A DNA stretch of 33,156 nt from Pseudomonas sp. GM80 (GCF_000282515.1 NZ_AKJD01000075.1:1-33156), one strand, 5' to 3'. Positions 14,905 through 23,723 are shown, numbered from the stretch's first letter. Numbers and translations are program-made. Notes: generated from the sequence alone by a model not told the origin.

Positions 14905-16704
14905 ATGCAGCGCCTCATTCTTTCGTTGTTGATCTGCCTGGGCTTCGTGCTCCCGGCCACGGCTCAGGCGTGGTGGCAGGACGACTGGCACTACCGCAAA
15001 CAGATTGCCGTCGACACCACGCCACAAGGTGCGGCGATCAATCAGGCCCTCGGCCGTACGGCGCTGCTGGTGCGCCTGCACACCGGCAACTTCACCTTTG
15101 ACGGCGTGAAGGAGGACGGCTCGGACCTGCGCTTCGTCGCCGCCGATGACAAGACTGTTCTCAACCACCAGATCGAAAGTTTCGACGCGCTGATGGGCAT
15201 GGCGCTGATCTGGGTCGATGTGCCGAATGTCGAGGGCGGTCAGCGCCAGGACATCTGGATGTATTACGGCAATCAAAAGGCCCCGGCGACCGGCAACGGC
15301 CAACTGACCTTCGACCCCAATTACACCGCGCTCTATCACTTTGACGGCGCCACCGGCACCCCGGCCAAAGACACCACCGCCTATGGCAACACGGCGCAAA
15401 GTGCGACCGGCGCGGCGATTGACGGTGTAGTAGGGCGCGCGTTGCAGTTCAGCGGTCAGCCGTTGTTGTTGCCGGCCAGCCCTTCGCTGCAACACAACGC
15501 TGGCAGTGCGTTCACCTTCAGCGCCTGGCTGCGACTGGATCAGGCCAATGGCGAGCAACTGATTCTCGCCCGTCGTGAAGGCGCCAACAGCCTGTTGATC
15601 GGTACGAACCAAGGTGTGCCGTTTGTAGAGATCGATGGCCAACGCGCCGTCGCCACACAGGCGCTGAATCCTGGCCAATGGCAACACGTTGCACTGACCG
15701 CTGAAGGTGCCAAAGTCACCCTGTACATCAATGGCCGCGAAGGCGCGACCCTCGCTCAGGCGATGCCGGCCTTCAACTCGGTCATGGCCATCGGCGCCGA
15801 TCTGCACGAAGGTCCGTTCCAGCCGTTCGTGGGCGCCATCGACGAACTGCGCCTGTCGAAAGTCGCCCGTCCGGCACCGCTGTTGCTGGCTGACGCTACC
15901 TCGCAAGGCGCCGAGTCGAAACTGGTCGCTTACGGTGTCGACGAAGAGCAGTCCGGTTTCGGTTTCGGCAGCCTCGGTTTCCTGCTCAACGCGGTGCCCA
16001 TCGACGCCTGGGTGATCATCGCCGTGCTGGTGCTGATGATGTTCCAGTCGTGGATCATCATGCTGCGCAAGAACCGCAGCCTCAGCCGCGTGTCTGCCGC
16101 CAACGAAGACTTCCGCGTGCAATTCGCCAAGGTCGGCACGCGTCTGGAGATGTTCGCCGACGACGCGCAACTCGCCCAGCGTTTGCAGCATTCGTCGCTG
16201 TGGCGCCTGTACCTGGTGGCCGTCAAAGAGATCCGCACCCGCCGCGAGCAGGGCGCCGATACCTCGTCGGTTTCGGCGGCGACCATCGAAGCGATCCGCT
16301 GCTCCATGGACGGCGTGCGTACCCGCGAAAACCAGCAGCTCAGCTCGAAACTCTCGACCCTGTCCAACGCCATCGCCGGTGGCCCGTACATCGGCCTGCT
16401 CGGCACAGTGCTGGGGATCATGGTGGTGTTCCTCGGCACCGCGATGGCCGGCGATGTCAACATCAATGCCATCGCGCCGGGCATGGCTGCCGCTTTGCTC
16501 GCCACCGCCATGGGCCTGTTCGTCGCGATCCCGGCGCTGTTTGGCTACAACCGCCTGATCACCCGCAACAAGGAAGTCAGCGCCGACATGCGCGTGTTCG
16601 TCGACGAGTTCATCACCCGGCTGGCGGAGATGCACGGCGAGAGCCAGTTCAGTGAGGCCTCGCATCAGCGCGGCCATCACGCCAACCATTCCGTACCGGC
16701 CTGA
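14905..16704 (+). CDS. exbB2: DUF2341-LamG-ExbB fusion protein (MotA/TolQ/ExbB proton channel)
   Basis: The protein has 599 residues. Order: signal peptide (1-22), DUF2341 domain (about 23-125, starting WWQDDWHYRKQI), LamG/concanavalin-like domain (about 140-325, with FTFSAWLRLD and GQWQHVALT), membrane helix (365-386), cytoplasmic loop, then the ExbB channel core with two helices (about 493-513, YIGLLGTVLGIMVVFLGTAM, and 524-547, PGMAAALLATAMGLFVAIPA). Normal ExbB is about 240 residues, so some 340 residues of periplasmic carbohydrate-binding-like sequence have been added in front of the first helix. With ExbD and TonB next door it should form the proton-driven motor. It corresponds to exbB2 (PA0693) by position. 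The symbol is assigned by synteny. Confidence 0.9.
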   Translation: MQRLILSLLICLGFVLPATAQAWWQDDWHYRKQIAVDTTPQGAAINQALGRTALLVRLHTGNFTFDGVKEDGSDLRFVAADDKTVLNHQIESFDALMGMALIWVDVPNVEGGQRQDIWMYYGNQKAPATGNGQLTFDPNYTALYHFDGATGTPAKDTTAYGNTAQSATGAAIDGVVGRALQFSGQPLLLPASPSLQHNAGSAFTFSAWLRLDQANGEQLILARREGANSLLIGTNQGVPFVEIDGQRAVATQALNPGQWQHVALTAEGAKVTLYINGREGATLAQAMPAFNSVMAIGADLHEGPFQPFVGAIDELRLSKVARPAPLLLADATSQGAESKLVAYGVDEEQSGFGFGSLGFLLNAVPIDAWVIIAVLVLMMFQSWIIMLRKNRSLSRVSAANEDFRVQFAKVGTRLEMFADDAQLAQRLQHSSLWRLYLVAVKEIRTRREQGADTSSVSAATIEAIRCSMDGVRTRENQQLSSKLSTLSNAIAGGPYIGLLGTVLGIMVVFLGTAMAGDVNINAIAPGMAAALLATAMGLFVAIPALFGYNRLITRNKEVSADMRVFVDEFITRLAEMHGESQFSEASHQRGHHANHSVPA

Positions 16705-16715
16705 GGAGCACTGAC

Positions 16716-17141
16716 ATGGCGTCCGTAAATGCCTCCCACGACGATGACGAAGATGCCGCGGTGGACAGCATCAACATTACCCCGCTGGTCGACGTGCTGA
16801 TGGTGGTGCTGGTGATGTTCATCCTCACCGCCACTGCACAGGTCTCCGGGATCCAGATCAACCTGCCCAAGGCCAGCGCCTCCGTGTCGCTGTCCGAGGC
16901 CAAGACCAAGGCGATCTCGGTCAACGACGGCGGTCAGGTGTTCCTCGACGCTTACCCGGTGACGCTGGCCGAGCTGGAAGAACGCCTGCGCATCGAGAAG
17001 GCGCAGAGCCCGGACTTCCCGGTGATCGTGCGCGGCGACGCGACGGTGCAATACCAGAAAGTCATCGAAGTGCTGGACCTGTTGCGCCGGCTCGAACTGT
17101 CCCAGGTCGGTCTTGTGACCGGCAAACCGAGTCAGGGCTGA
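16716..17141 (+). CDS. exbD2: ExbD/TolR biopolymer transport protein
   Basis: 141 residues. One N-terminal helix (about 22-42) follows the family motif INITPLVDVLMVVLVMFIL, with the proton-path aspartate at Asp26. The periplasmic domain (about 60-135) shows the usual ExbD pattern (VNDGGQVFLDAYPVTLAELEERL, then VIVRGDATVQYQKVIEVLDL). It starts 11 nt after the ExbB fusion and ends 3 nt before tonB, so the three genes are one transcriptional unit. Position corresponds to exbD2 (PA0694). Confidence 0.94.
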   Translation: MASVNASHDDDEDAAVDSINITPLVDVLMVVLVMFILTATAQVSGIQINLPKASASVSLSEAKTKAISVNDGGQVFLDAYPVTLAELEERLRIEKAQSPDFPVIVRGDATVQYQKVIEVLDLLRRLELSQVGLVTGKPSQG

Positions 17142-17144
17142 GTC

Positions 17145-17849
17145 ATGACTGCACAACTCCCGATCGAGCCGCTGCCGGTGAAAAAACCAGCGCTGCGTTA
17201 CGCGAAGTGGGGCGCCGGATTGCTGATCGGCGCGCTCGCCGCGTGGTTCCTGTGGCAGTGGGCGAATGACATGAGCGGCATCCGCCGCGAAGCGCCGAAG
17301 GTGCCGACGATCATTCCGTTGCCGCCACCACCTCCACCGCCGCCGGAGAAACCGCCGGAGCCAGAAACCCCGGTCGAAGAAAAAGTCGTCGAGCCGGAAC
17401 CGACACCCGAGCCAGAAGAGGTCAAGCCCGAAGAGGAAGCCCCGCCATCACCGGCGGACGATCTGGCCAACCCGATGCAAATGGACGGCGACGCTCAGTC
17501 CGGTAACGACGCTTTCAACATCGGCGCGGGCAAGGGCGGCGGCATGGCTGGCACTGGTGGTGGGCGTTTGGGCACGGGGACGTACAGCCAGTTTCTGGCG
17601 TTCACCTTCCAGCGTTTGCTGCGCGAGAACCCCGAGCTGCGCAACCTCGCGTTCTCGTTGCAGGCCGATGTGTGGCTGAGCAGCGTCGGCGAGATCACCC
17701 GCGTCGAACTGATCAAGTCCAGCGGCAATCCCGAGATTGATACGCAGGTGCTGGCCGCGCTACGCGGTGCCCCGGCCCTGAGCGAACGGCCTCCGGCCTC
17801 CATCACTTTGCCTGTGCGCCTGTCCCTGCAAGGGCGGCGTCCGGGTTAA
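17145..17849 (+). CDS. TonB-family energy transducer
   Basis: 234 residues. One N-terminal helix (about 23-42, GAGLLIGALAAWFLWQW) is followed by a Pro/Glu-rich periplasmic spacer (about 52-100, starting IIPLPPPPPPPPEKPP), a Gly-rich linker (about 125-142), and a C-terminal TonB domain (about 145-234, with ADVWLSSVGEITRVELIKSSG). It transmits the ExbB-ExbD proton-motive work to an outer-membrane partner. The partner could be the TpsB barrel or the putative porin of the same operon, or a receptor elsewhere; no classical TonB-dependent receptor lies in the window. Confidence 0.92.
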   Translation: MTAQLPIEPLPVKKPALRYAKWGAGLLIGALAAWFLWQWANDMSGIRREAPKVPTIIPLPPPPPPPPEKPPEPETPVEEKVVEPEPTPEPEEVKPEEEAPPSPADDLANPMQMDGDAQSGNDAFNIGAGKGGGMAGTGGGRLGTGTYSQFLAFTFQRLLRENPELRNLAFSLQADVWLSSVGEITRVELIKSSGNPEIDTQVLAALRGAPALSERPPASITLPVRLSLQGRRPG

Positions 17850-17883
17850 CCCTCATTTTTAAAGCTTCGCCAAAAGGAGTTGT

Positions 17884-19593
17884 GTGCAGATGATTTCCAA
17901 CGTGAATCGATTGTCCCTGGCGGTCGGCATGGTCATCGCGACCCTGGTCGGTCAGGCCGCGGCAGCGCCTGCGCCCGCGCCCTCGGAGAACGCCACGATC
18001 AATCTGATCCGCTTGCTGGTCGAGCAGGGCATTTTGAAACAGGACAAGGCCGACGCACTGATCGCTCAGGCGCAGAACGAAGCGGCCCAGGCTAAACAGG
18101 CTGCGGCATCCACCGCTGTGGCGGCGGGGCCAGTGGCGGCGCCGGGCGATGTGCGTGTGCAATACGTGCCGGCCGCGGTGCGCGACCAGATCCGCGATCA
18201 GGTCAAGGCCGAAGTCATGGCCACCGCCAAACAGGAAAACTGGGCCGCGCCCAACAGCTTTCCGGAATGGGCTGCGCGCATCAGTTTCGACGGCGACATT
18301 CGCCTGCGTGACGAATCGCGCTACTACTCGGATAACAACAGCAACGAAATCGTCGACTTCGCCAAGCTCAATAACAACGGCCCGTACGACGTAAACCCCA
18401 ACAGCAGCACCAGCCTGCCGCCGCTGCTCAACACCCGCGAAGACCGCACCAATCAGTTCCGCATCCGCGCACGGCTGGGCATGAAAGCGCTGATCTCGCC
18501 GGAATGGACCGCCGGTATTCGCATCGGCACCGGCTCGGACAACAACCCGGTATCGACCACGCAAAGCCTCGGCGGTGGTTTCGCCAAGAAGGACATCTGG
18601 CTCGATCAGGGTTACCTCAACTGGAAGCCGACGGATGAGCTGACCCTGACCGGCGGGCGCTTCGCCAACCCGTTCATGTCCACCGACATGCTCTATTCCA
18701 ACGACTTGAATTTCGACGGTGTGGCGGCGATTTTCGACCACAAGCTCAACCGCGATTGGGGCGTGTTCGGCACCGTCGGCGCGTTCCCGGTGGACTACAC
18801 CAACGACACCACCAGCAGCAACGGTTTCGACAAGGAAGAGAGCGACAACAAGTGGCTGTACGGTGCGCAAGTCGGCGCCAAGTGGGCGATCAACAGCAAC
18901 AACCGCCTGAAGGGCGCACTGGCTTACTACCGTTTCGACGACATTCAGGGCGAACGCTCCAGCCCTTGCGAACCGTGGGCCGGCGCGCCGGGTTGCGACA
19001 GCGATGGCAGCCGCGCGGCGTTCATGCAGAAGGGCAACAGCGTGTTCCTGCTGCGCGACATCACCCCGAACCCGCTCAACCCGAGCACCACGCCGCAACC
19101 GCAATACGTCGGCCTGGCCTCCGAGTTCAACCTGCTTGATCTCAACGTGGTGTGGGACGCCGACCTGCCGCAAGACTTCAAGTTGCGCAGCCAGGGCAAC
19201 TACATCCACAACTTGAGCTACGACGAAGGCGACATGCGCAAGCGCTCGGCCGGGCAGATCGTCAACAACCTCGACAGCAACGGCAACATCGAAAGCGGCG
19301 CCAATGCGTGGATGGTGCAGTTCACCCTCGGCAGTGCGCTGGAGCTGAAGAAGCAGGGCGACTGGAACATGTTCGCCGGCTACAAATACATCCAGCCGGA
19401 TGCCTTGCCGGACGGTTTCAACGACTCGTCGTTCCACCTCGGCGGCACCAACGCCAAGGGCTATTTCATCGGCGGCAACTACGGTCTGGCGAAGAACGTT
19501 TATGCGACCGGTCGCTGGATGAGTACCGAAGCGGTGTACGGCGCGCCGTTCGACATCGACGTCTTGCAGCTTGAGCTCAACACGCGCTTCTAA
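17884..19593 (+). CDS. putative porin (Porin_5-like)
   Basis: The protein has 569 residues. A signal peptide (about 1-27, ending QAAAAP) is followed by a short helical stretch (INLIRLLVEQGILKQDKADALIAQAQ) typical of 'putative porin' proteins, an Ala/Gln-rich linker, and a C-terminal beta-barrel of about 470 residues rich in alternating aromatic strands, ending ELNTRF with a terminal Phe. AGGAG at 17875-17879 lies 4 nt before GTG 17884 and 10 nt before ATG 17890, so either may start it. As the only outer-membrane channel-like protein in the TonB operon besides the TpsB, it could be the energised partner. Its substrate is unknown. Confidence 0.83.
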   Translation: MQMISNVNRLSLAVGMVIATLVGQAAAAPAPAPSENATINLIRLLVEQGILKQDKADALIAQAQNEAAQAKQAAASTAVAAGPVAAPGDVRVQYVPAAVRDQIRDQVKAEVMATAKQENWAAPNSFPEWAARISFDGDIRLRDESRYYSDNNSNEIVDFAKLNNNGPYDVNPNSSTSLPPLLNTREDRTNQFRIRARLGMKALISPEWTAGIRIGTGSDNNPVSTTQSLGGGFAKKDIWLDQGYLNWKPTDELTLTGGRFANPFMSTDMLYSNDLNFDGVAAIFDHKLNRDWGVFGTVGAFPVDYTNDTTSSNGFDKEESDNKWLYGAQVGAKWAINSNNRLKGALAYYRFDDIQGERSSPCEPWAGAPGCDSDGSRAAFMQKGNSVFLLRDITPNPLNPSTTPQPQYVGLASEFNLLDLNVVWDADLPQDFKLRSQGNYIHNLSYDEGDMRKRSAGQIVNNLDSNGNIESGANAWMVQFTLGSALELKKQGDWNMFAGYKYIQPDALPDGFNDSSFHLGGTNAKGYFIGGNYGLAKNVYATGRWMSTEAVYGAPFDIDVLQLELNTRF

Positions 19594-19610
19594 GGCGCCG
19601 GGAGAGGGTT

Positions 19611-20240
19611 ATGAAAACGCGTTTGTTATCGCTTGGGCTTGGATTGTTGATCGCCACCGGGGCGAGTGCCGAAGGCATGGAAGAGCGCTTGCGCACCCAG
19701 TTGCGCAGCACCGCCCAGCAGTTGCAGGCCCTGCAAAGCCAGCAGGCCCAGGCCAGCGCCGCGCAACTGGCGGCGCAGAACGAGGTCAAGGCGGCGCAGG
19801 CGCAGATCAAGCAATTGACCGCCGAACTGGCCAAGGCCAAAGGCGTCGCCGAGCAACTCGCCGGGCAGCAACAGAGCCTGCACAGCCAGGCGCAGGCGCA
19901 AGTGGCGGCCAGCGCCGAGCAGACCGGCAAGTTCAAAAAAGCCTATGACGAGCTGTTGGTCATGGCCCGTGCCAAAGAGGCAGAACGGTCTAAGCTTCAA
20001 GCGCAATTGACTGAACGTGACACACAAGTGCAGCAATGTTCAGTCAAGAATCAGCAGATGTACGGCGTCGCCAAACAGATCCTCACCGCCTACGAAAACA
20101 TCGATGTGGCCGAGGTGATGAAGATCCGCCAGCCCTTCGCGGGCAGCGCCCGGGTCAAGTTCGATGAATTGGCCCAGGGGTTCGGTGATGACCTTTACAA
20201 GACTCAATTCGACGCGCCGCAAGCCGCGCTCTCGCACTGA
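19611..20240 (+). CDS. periplasmic coiled-coil protein of unknown function
   Basis: 209 residues with a signal peptide (1-20, ending TGASA) and a long Ala/Gln-rich coiled coil from about 22 to 145 (QLRSTAQQLQALQSQQAQ and similar heptads). A more conserved-looking C-terminal segment (about 140-190) carries a lone Cys followed by KNQQMYGVAKQILTAYENID. I do not recognise the family. It begins 17 nt after the porin gene and is followed by the YbjN-like gene, so it belongs to the same cluster. A scaffold or spacer role across the periplasm would fit, but this is a guess. Confidence 0.8.
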   Translation: MKTRLLSLGLGLLIATGASAEGMEERLRTQLRSTAQQLQALQSQQAQASAAQLAAQNEVKAAQAQIKQLTAELAKAKGVAEQLAGQQQSLHSQAQAQVAASAEQTGKFKKAYDELLVMARAKEAERSKLQAQLTERDTQVQQCSVKNQQMYGVAKQILTAYENIDVAEVMKIRQPFAGSARVKFDELAQGFGDDLYKTQFDAPQAALSH

Positions 20241-20270
20241 TTTAAAAGACGGATAAACAAGGAAGAAACG

Positions 20271-20741
20271 ATGACTCAATTGATCACCCACGTATCGCCA
20301 AAATCCCTGACCGAAGTCCTGCAGGCCGCCGGTTATCGCGTCAACGAAACCGAGCAGAACGGCATCGTCCAGTTGCTCAGCGCCAGCCAGGGCATTGGTT
20401 ACGCCGTGCGTTTCGGCAATCCGGCGGTGGAGCAGGGCAGCTACGTCGATTTCACCTTCAGCTGTGCACTGCGCGTGCAGGGTGAGTTGCCCAAGGGAGT
20501 GGCCGAGCAGTGGAACGCCACGCGCCGTTTCGCGCGGTTGTCGTTGCAGGGCGAGTTTCTGGTGATGGAAATGGACGTAGTGGTGGCCGCGGGTGTGAGC
20601 AACGATCATCTGCGCGGCAATCTGGAACTGTGGGATCGCCTGTTGCAGGAGTTCATCGTTTATCTGCGTGATTTCACTCAGGCCGGTACGGCGCAAACCG
20701 CGAAAGTCGCCGTCGCCGAGCAAGAGGAAGTCGCGCTGTGA
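20271..20741 (+). CDS. YbjN-domain protein
   Basis: 156 residues without a signal peptide or membrane segment. The pattern WNATRRFARLSLQGEFLVMEMDVVVAAGVSNDHLRGNLELWDRLLQEFIVYL matches the C-terminal half of YbjN-type proteins, which have a chaperone-like fold and unclear roles. GGAAG lies 6 nt before the ATG. The last codons overlap the PPIase gene by four bases (GTGA), so the two are translationally coupled. Confidence 0.72.
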   Translation: MTQLITHVSPKSLTEVLQAAGYRVNETEQNGIVQLLSASQGIGYAVRFGNPAVEQGSYVDFTFSCALRVQGELPKGVAEQWNATRRFARLSLQGEFLVMEMDVVVAAGVSNDHLRGNLELWDRLLQEFIVYLRDFTQAGTAQTAKVAVAEQEEVAL

Positions 20742-21685
20742 AAAAGCCTGTCATGGTGATCAGCGCCGCTGCGGTGGCGCTGTTGGTGGTGGCCGTGGCG
20801 CTGGTGGTGCGACCGGGCAGTGACCCGGTCGCCGCGCAGCAATCGTCGCCGCTGGCGGCGGTTGCTACGGGGCCAGCGGTGGCGCGTCTGGGTAATCAGC
20901 AGGTGTCGCCTGAGGAATTGCAGGCATTGCTGGCGACAGTTTCACCGGAAACCCGCGAGCAATTGCGCGGTAATCGTGAAGCGCTGGAACGCTGGCTTCG
21001 TGCGCGTCTGGCCGAGAAAGCGGTGCTGGAACAGGCTGATGCGCAAGGCTGGGCACAGCGTCCGGATGTGGCGCGGCAGACCCGTGCAGCCACCGAGCAG
21101 ATCGTCTTTCGTGATTACTTGCGCTCGGTCAGCGAAGTGCCCAAGGACTACCCGAGTGCGGCTGAATTGCAGCAGGCCTATGACGCCGGAAAGTCGAATT
21201 GGCAGACCCCGGCGTTGTACCGGGTCAGTCAGATTTTCCTCGGGGTGAGTGATCCGCAAGCGCTGGAAGCGGTGCGCAAACAGGCTACGGAGTTGAGCAA
21301 AAAAGCTCAGGCGATGCCGGCGGAATTTGCTGCACTGGCGACTCAATATTCGCAGGATCGAGTGACCGCTGAACGCGGCGGTGATAGCGGTTTGCAGCCG
21401 TTGCAACAACTGGTGCCGGAAGTACGTGGCGCCGTCGCTCGGCTCAAGGTCGGCGCCGTTTCCGAGCCCGTGCAAAGCGCTGCCGGGTTTCACGTGATCA
21501 AACTCACCGAGCAACAACCGGCGCGCACGGCGAGCCTTGATGAATTGCGCGATCAACTGACCCAGGCCCTGCGCGGCCAGCGTCAGGAACAGATCGCCCA
21601 GGCCTACCTGGACGGCATGCTCAACACCGCCACGCTGAGCATCGACGGCGCCGAACTCAACAAAGTCCTCGAGGCAAAACGCTGA
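20738..21685 (+). CDS. parvulin-type peptidyl-prolyl cis-trans isomerase, membrane-anchored
   Basis: The protein has 315 residues from GTG 20738. An N-terminal anchor (about 5-25) is followed by a SurA/PpiD-like helical region (50-155, with GNREALERWLRARLAEKAVLEQA) and a parvulin domain (about 159-258, starting YRVSQIFLGV and ending GFHVIKL). It should act as a periplasmic folding factor. Its place in the cluster suggests it assists assembly of the barrel proteins or keeps a secreted substrate open; position corresponds to PA0699. It ends just before a REP element and the regulator gene. Confidence 0.9.
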   Translation: MKKPVMVISAAAVALLVVAVALVVRPGSDPVAAQQSSPLAAVATGPAVARLGNQQVSPEELQALLATVSPETREQLRGNREALERWLRARLAEKAVLEQADAQGWAQRPDVARQTRAATEQIVFRDYLRSVSEVPKDYPSAAELQQAYDAGKSNWQTPALYRVSQIFLGVSDPQALEAVRKQATELSKKAQAMPAEFAALATQYSQDRVTAERGGDSGLQPLQQLVPEVRGAVARLKVGAVSEPVQSAAGFHVIKLTEQQPARTASLDELRDQLTQALRGQRQEQIAQAYLDGMLNTATLSIDGAELNKVLEAKR

Positions 21686-21706
21686 TTTCGCCATCACTGC
21701 ATCCCC

Positions 21707-21800
21707 CTGTGGGAGCTGGCTTGCCAGCGATGGCGGAGTGTCAGGCACAAGTGGAGTTGGATGTGCCGACCTCATCGCTGGCAAGCCAGCTCCCACACGG
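21707..21800. repeat. REP-type palindromic element (GTGGGAGCTGGC family)
   Basis: CTGTGGGAGCTGGCTTGCCA at the left end is mirrored by TGGCAAGCCAGCTCCCACA at the right end, the same family as 12368-12461. The two copies flank the phdA-to-PPIase block on either side. Confidence 0.88.
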
Positions 21801-21847
21801 GGATGTGTGGACATCCAAAAAATACAAAGATCGACAGGGAGTCATCG

Positions 21848-22828
21848 ATGTCATTCACCGAACCCGCAGGACGACAGGGCAGCGCCGAGTATCGTTGGGC
21901 GCAGGACAAAGGCGATTGCTGGCTGGAGCATGCCGCAACGATCGATGCCGAGATTGCGCAATATTTTCTGGTGAGCGCCCGCTGCGGCTGCTTCATGCAG
22001 GCGGCGCGCAGCCTCAACGTGCGTTCGACCCTGCTGCGCAAACAACTGGCGCAGCTCGAACAAGACCTGCAGCACTCGTTGTTCAGCTTTCAGGGCAGTG
22101 CCCTGAGCCTGACTCGCGAAGGCCAGCAATTGCAGGCCAGACTGGTGGCGTTGGCCCACGAGCGCACATTGCCGGTGGTCGAACAACCGCTGATTCGCCT
22201 GGCCGTCGCCGAATCGATCCTGCATGACATCCTCGGCCGTGATCTGATCGCTTTGCTGCGCCGCAACGCCAGTGTGCGTCTGGACATTATCGCGCTGGAC
22301 AGCGAGTTGTCCTTGCGCGCGGTCAGCGCCGATGTCGTGCTCTGGCTGGCCCACGGTGAAACCCCGCATCCCGGGCCGACCTTCGCAACGGGTGCAGCGC
22401 AACGCCTGGCGCGCCTGGACTATCTGCCGCACATCGCCAAACGCTACTCCCGCGTCACCGCACGCCCGGACACTACCGACGATCTGGCCGATTTCATGCT
22501 GGTGCAATGGCAACATGATCGACAGATCGACAGCTTTCGCCCCTGGAATACGCTGGTTGAACAACGGCTGGCCGGCGTGGTGCAAATGCAATCTTACGAG
22601 CTGATGCTGGAGATGATTCGCTGCAGCGCGTGCATCGGTTTGCTGCCGACCTACATGAGTCGCTTTGATCGGGGACTGGTGGCGTTGCCGGGCCTGTTCG
22701 ACGAACCCATGCAGTTACAGGCATGGCTGGCGGTGAATGCCGAATCCGAGCGGGTACCCGAAGTGCAAACCCTGATCGAGCTGATCCACCACACCTTCAA
22801 CGAGCGCCGGGAGTGGTTTCAGGCGTGA
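21848..22828 (+). CDS. LysR-type transcriptional regulator
   Basis: 326 residues from ATG 21848 (AGGGAG 6 nt upstream). An N-terminal winged helix (about 32-95) is followed by a substrate-binding-like domain (about 110-315). The HTH is atypical: AARSLNVRSTLLRKQLAQLE replaces the usual SQPALSRQIRxLE recognition helix. Position at the end of the cluster corresponds to PA0701. It may control the cluster or something else; nothing in the sequence shows the target. Confidence 0.82.
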   Translation: MSFTEPAGRQGSAEYRWAQDKGDCWLEHAATIDAEIAQYFLVSARCGCFMQAARSLNVRSTLLRKQLAQLEQDLQHSLFSFQGSALSLTREGQQLQARLVALAHERTLPVVEQPLIRLAVAESILHDILGRDLIALLRRNASVRLDIIALDSELSLRAVSADVVLWLAHGETPHPGPTFATGAAQRLARLDYLPHIAKRYSRVTARPDTTDDLADFMLVQWQHDRQIDSFRPWNTLVEQRLAGVVQMQSYELMLEMIRCSACIGLLPTYMSRFDRGLVALPGLFDEPMQLQAWLAVNAESERVPEVQTLIELIHHTFNERREWFQA

Positions 22829-22833
22829 AGCGG

Positions 22834-22858
22834 GTCGGGGTTGCCCGACGCCGGCGTC
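22834..22858. terminator. stem-loop between convergent genes, possible terminator
   Basis: GTCGGG and CCCGAC (22834-22849) form a 6-bp stem with a GTTG loop, overlapping a 12-bp perfect palindrome GACGCCGGCGTC (22847-22858). It lies between the convergent LysR and Ig-like genes, but no T-run follows on either strand, so termination is only possible, not clear. Confidence 0.3.
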
Positions 22859-22871
22859 AGTCACCTGGCAA

Positions 22872-23663
22872 TCAGTGACCGCCGAGGTTTTCGTCAACCG
22901 TCTGCACGGACGACCACGGCGTATCGGGGTCCGGACCGTTACCCAGTTGATCGGTGACGGTGAAGGAGAAGCTGAGTTTGCGATCCACACGCCTGGCCTT
23001 GTCGAGAAACGCGCGGTCGACAGTCAGGAGAATGCTTGTAGGTGCCGCCGAACCGGGGTTCGGCGGCTGCGGCGCTTCGTCTTTGCTTACGCTGACGTTG
23101 AGGTGTTCATCGTTGCATTTCAGGCTGATGCGGTCATAGGCGCGGCAGTAGGGGTAGGACACGCGGAGCTGCGCGCTGACGAAATCTGCGCCGACGCCGT
23201 TTTTGATGGCGTCGGGAAGCACCAGGGCCAGTTCGGAGTGTCCGCCCGGGTAGCGCGTTTGATGTTTCAAGCCTGGGCGGATGGCGTTGTAAAGAACCCT
23301 CAATGCAGGTTCGGAAGTGCCGATGTGCTGGCGCTTGCGCTCGACCGTGTAATACAGCTCGTTTATCCGGTCAGGCTGTAACCGACCGGTGGGAATACGC
23401 AGAAAAATACAAGCGTCCGGGTCCTCAACCGCTTGTGCGCTTAGCAAGGCGGCTTGTCCTTGCAGCCACAGGGTCATGACATCACCTGATTTGAGTGTGC
23501 CTGACAATGGCGGATCGACCTTGACCTCGGCACCTTTGCCATCACTGACCAGGTCGTAGGCGTTCAGCGGCACACCGATATGTGCGCCTTCGACGGGAGT
23601 GGTCTGGCCCTTGACCCTTGGCGGGTAAAAAATGCTGACGACGAACGTATCGGGTGTGGTCAC
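22872..23663 (-). CDS. Ig-like-fold protein, short paralogue
   Basis: 263 residues from GTG 23663, with GGAG 9 nt upstream. It lacks a signal peptide and membrane segments. It is predicted beta-rich, with units resembling Ig-like repeats: YNAIRPGLKHQ, then HSELALVLPDAIKNGVGADF, and a closing FTVTDQLGNGPDPDTPWS. The last unit is shared with the 462-residue protein at 26731-28119 (FRVTDVIGNSSGPNAIWS). Function unknown; such proteins are common in fluorescent pseudomonads. A lux-box-like palindrome is centred 71.5 nt upstream of the start, exactly as for the paralogue, which supports this start. A longer reading from GTG 23726 would begin inside the palindrome. Confidence 0.78.
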   Translation of the reverse strand: MTTPDTFVVSIFYPPRVKGQTTPVEGAHIGVPLNAYDLVSDGKGAEVKVDPPLSGTLKSGDVMTLWLQGQAALLSAQAVEDPDACIFLRIPTGRLQPDRINELYYTVERKRQHIGTSEPALRVLYNAIRPGLKHQTRYPGGHSELALVLPDAIKNGVGADFVSAQLRVSYPYCRAYDRISLKCNDEHLNVSVSKDEAPQPPNPGSAAPTSILLTVDRAFLDKARRVDRKLSFSFTVTDQLGNGPDPDTPWSSVQTVDENLGGH

Positions 23664-23723
23664 TGAAGGACGCTCCTGTGTATGCGCGGCAGGACTTATC
23701 AAAGCGTTTTTTGCGGGGGAATG

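Noticed and set aside
14824..16689. Long open frame (621 codons) on the minus strand
   Set aside because: It is the exact antisense of the ExbB fusion gene, which has clear domains, signal peptide and operon context.
17803..19437. Long open frame (544 codons) on the minus strand
   Set aside because: Antisense of the porin gene; no recognisable domain or ribosome binding site.
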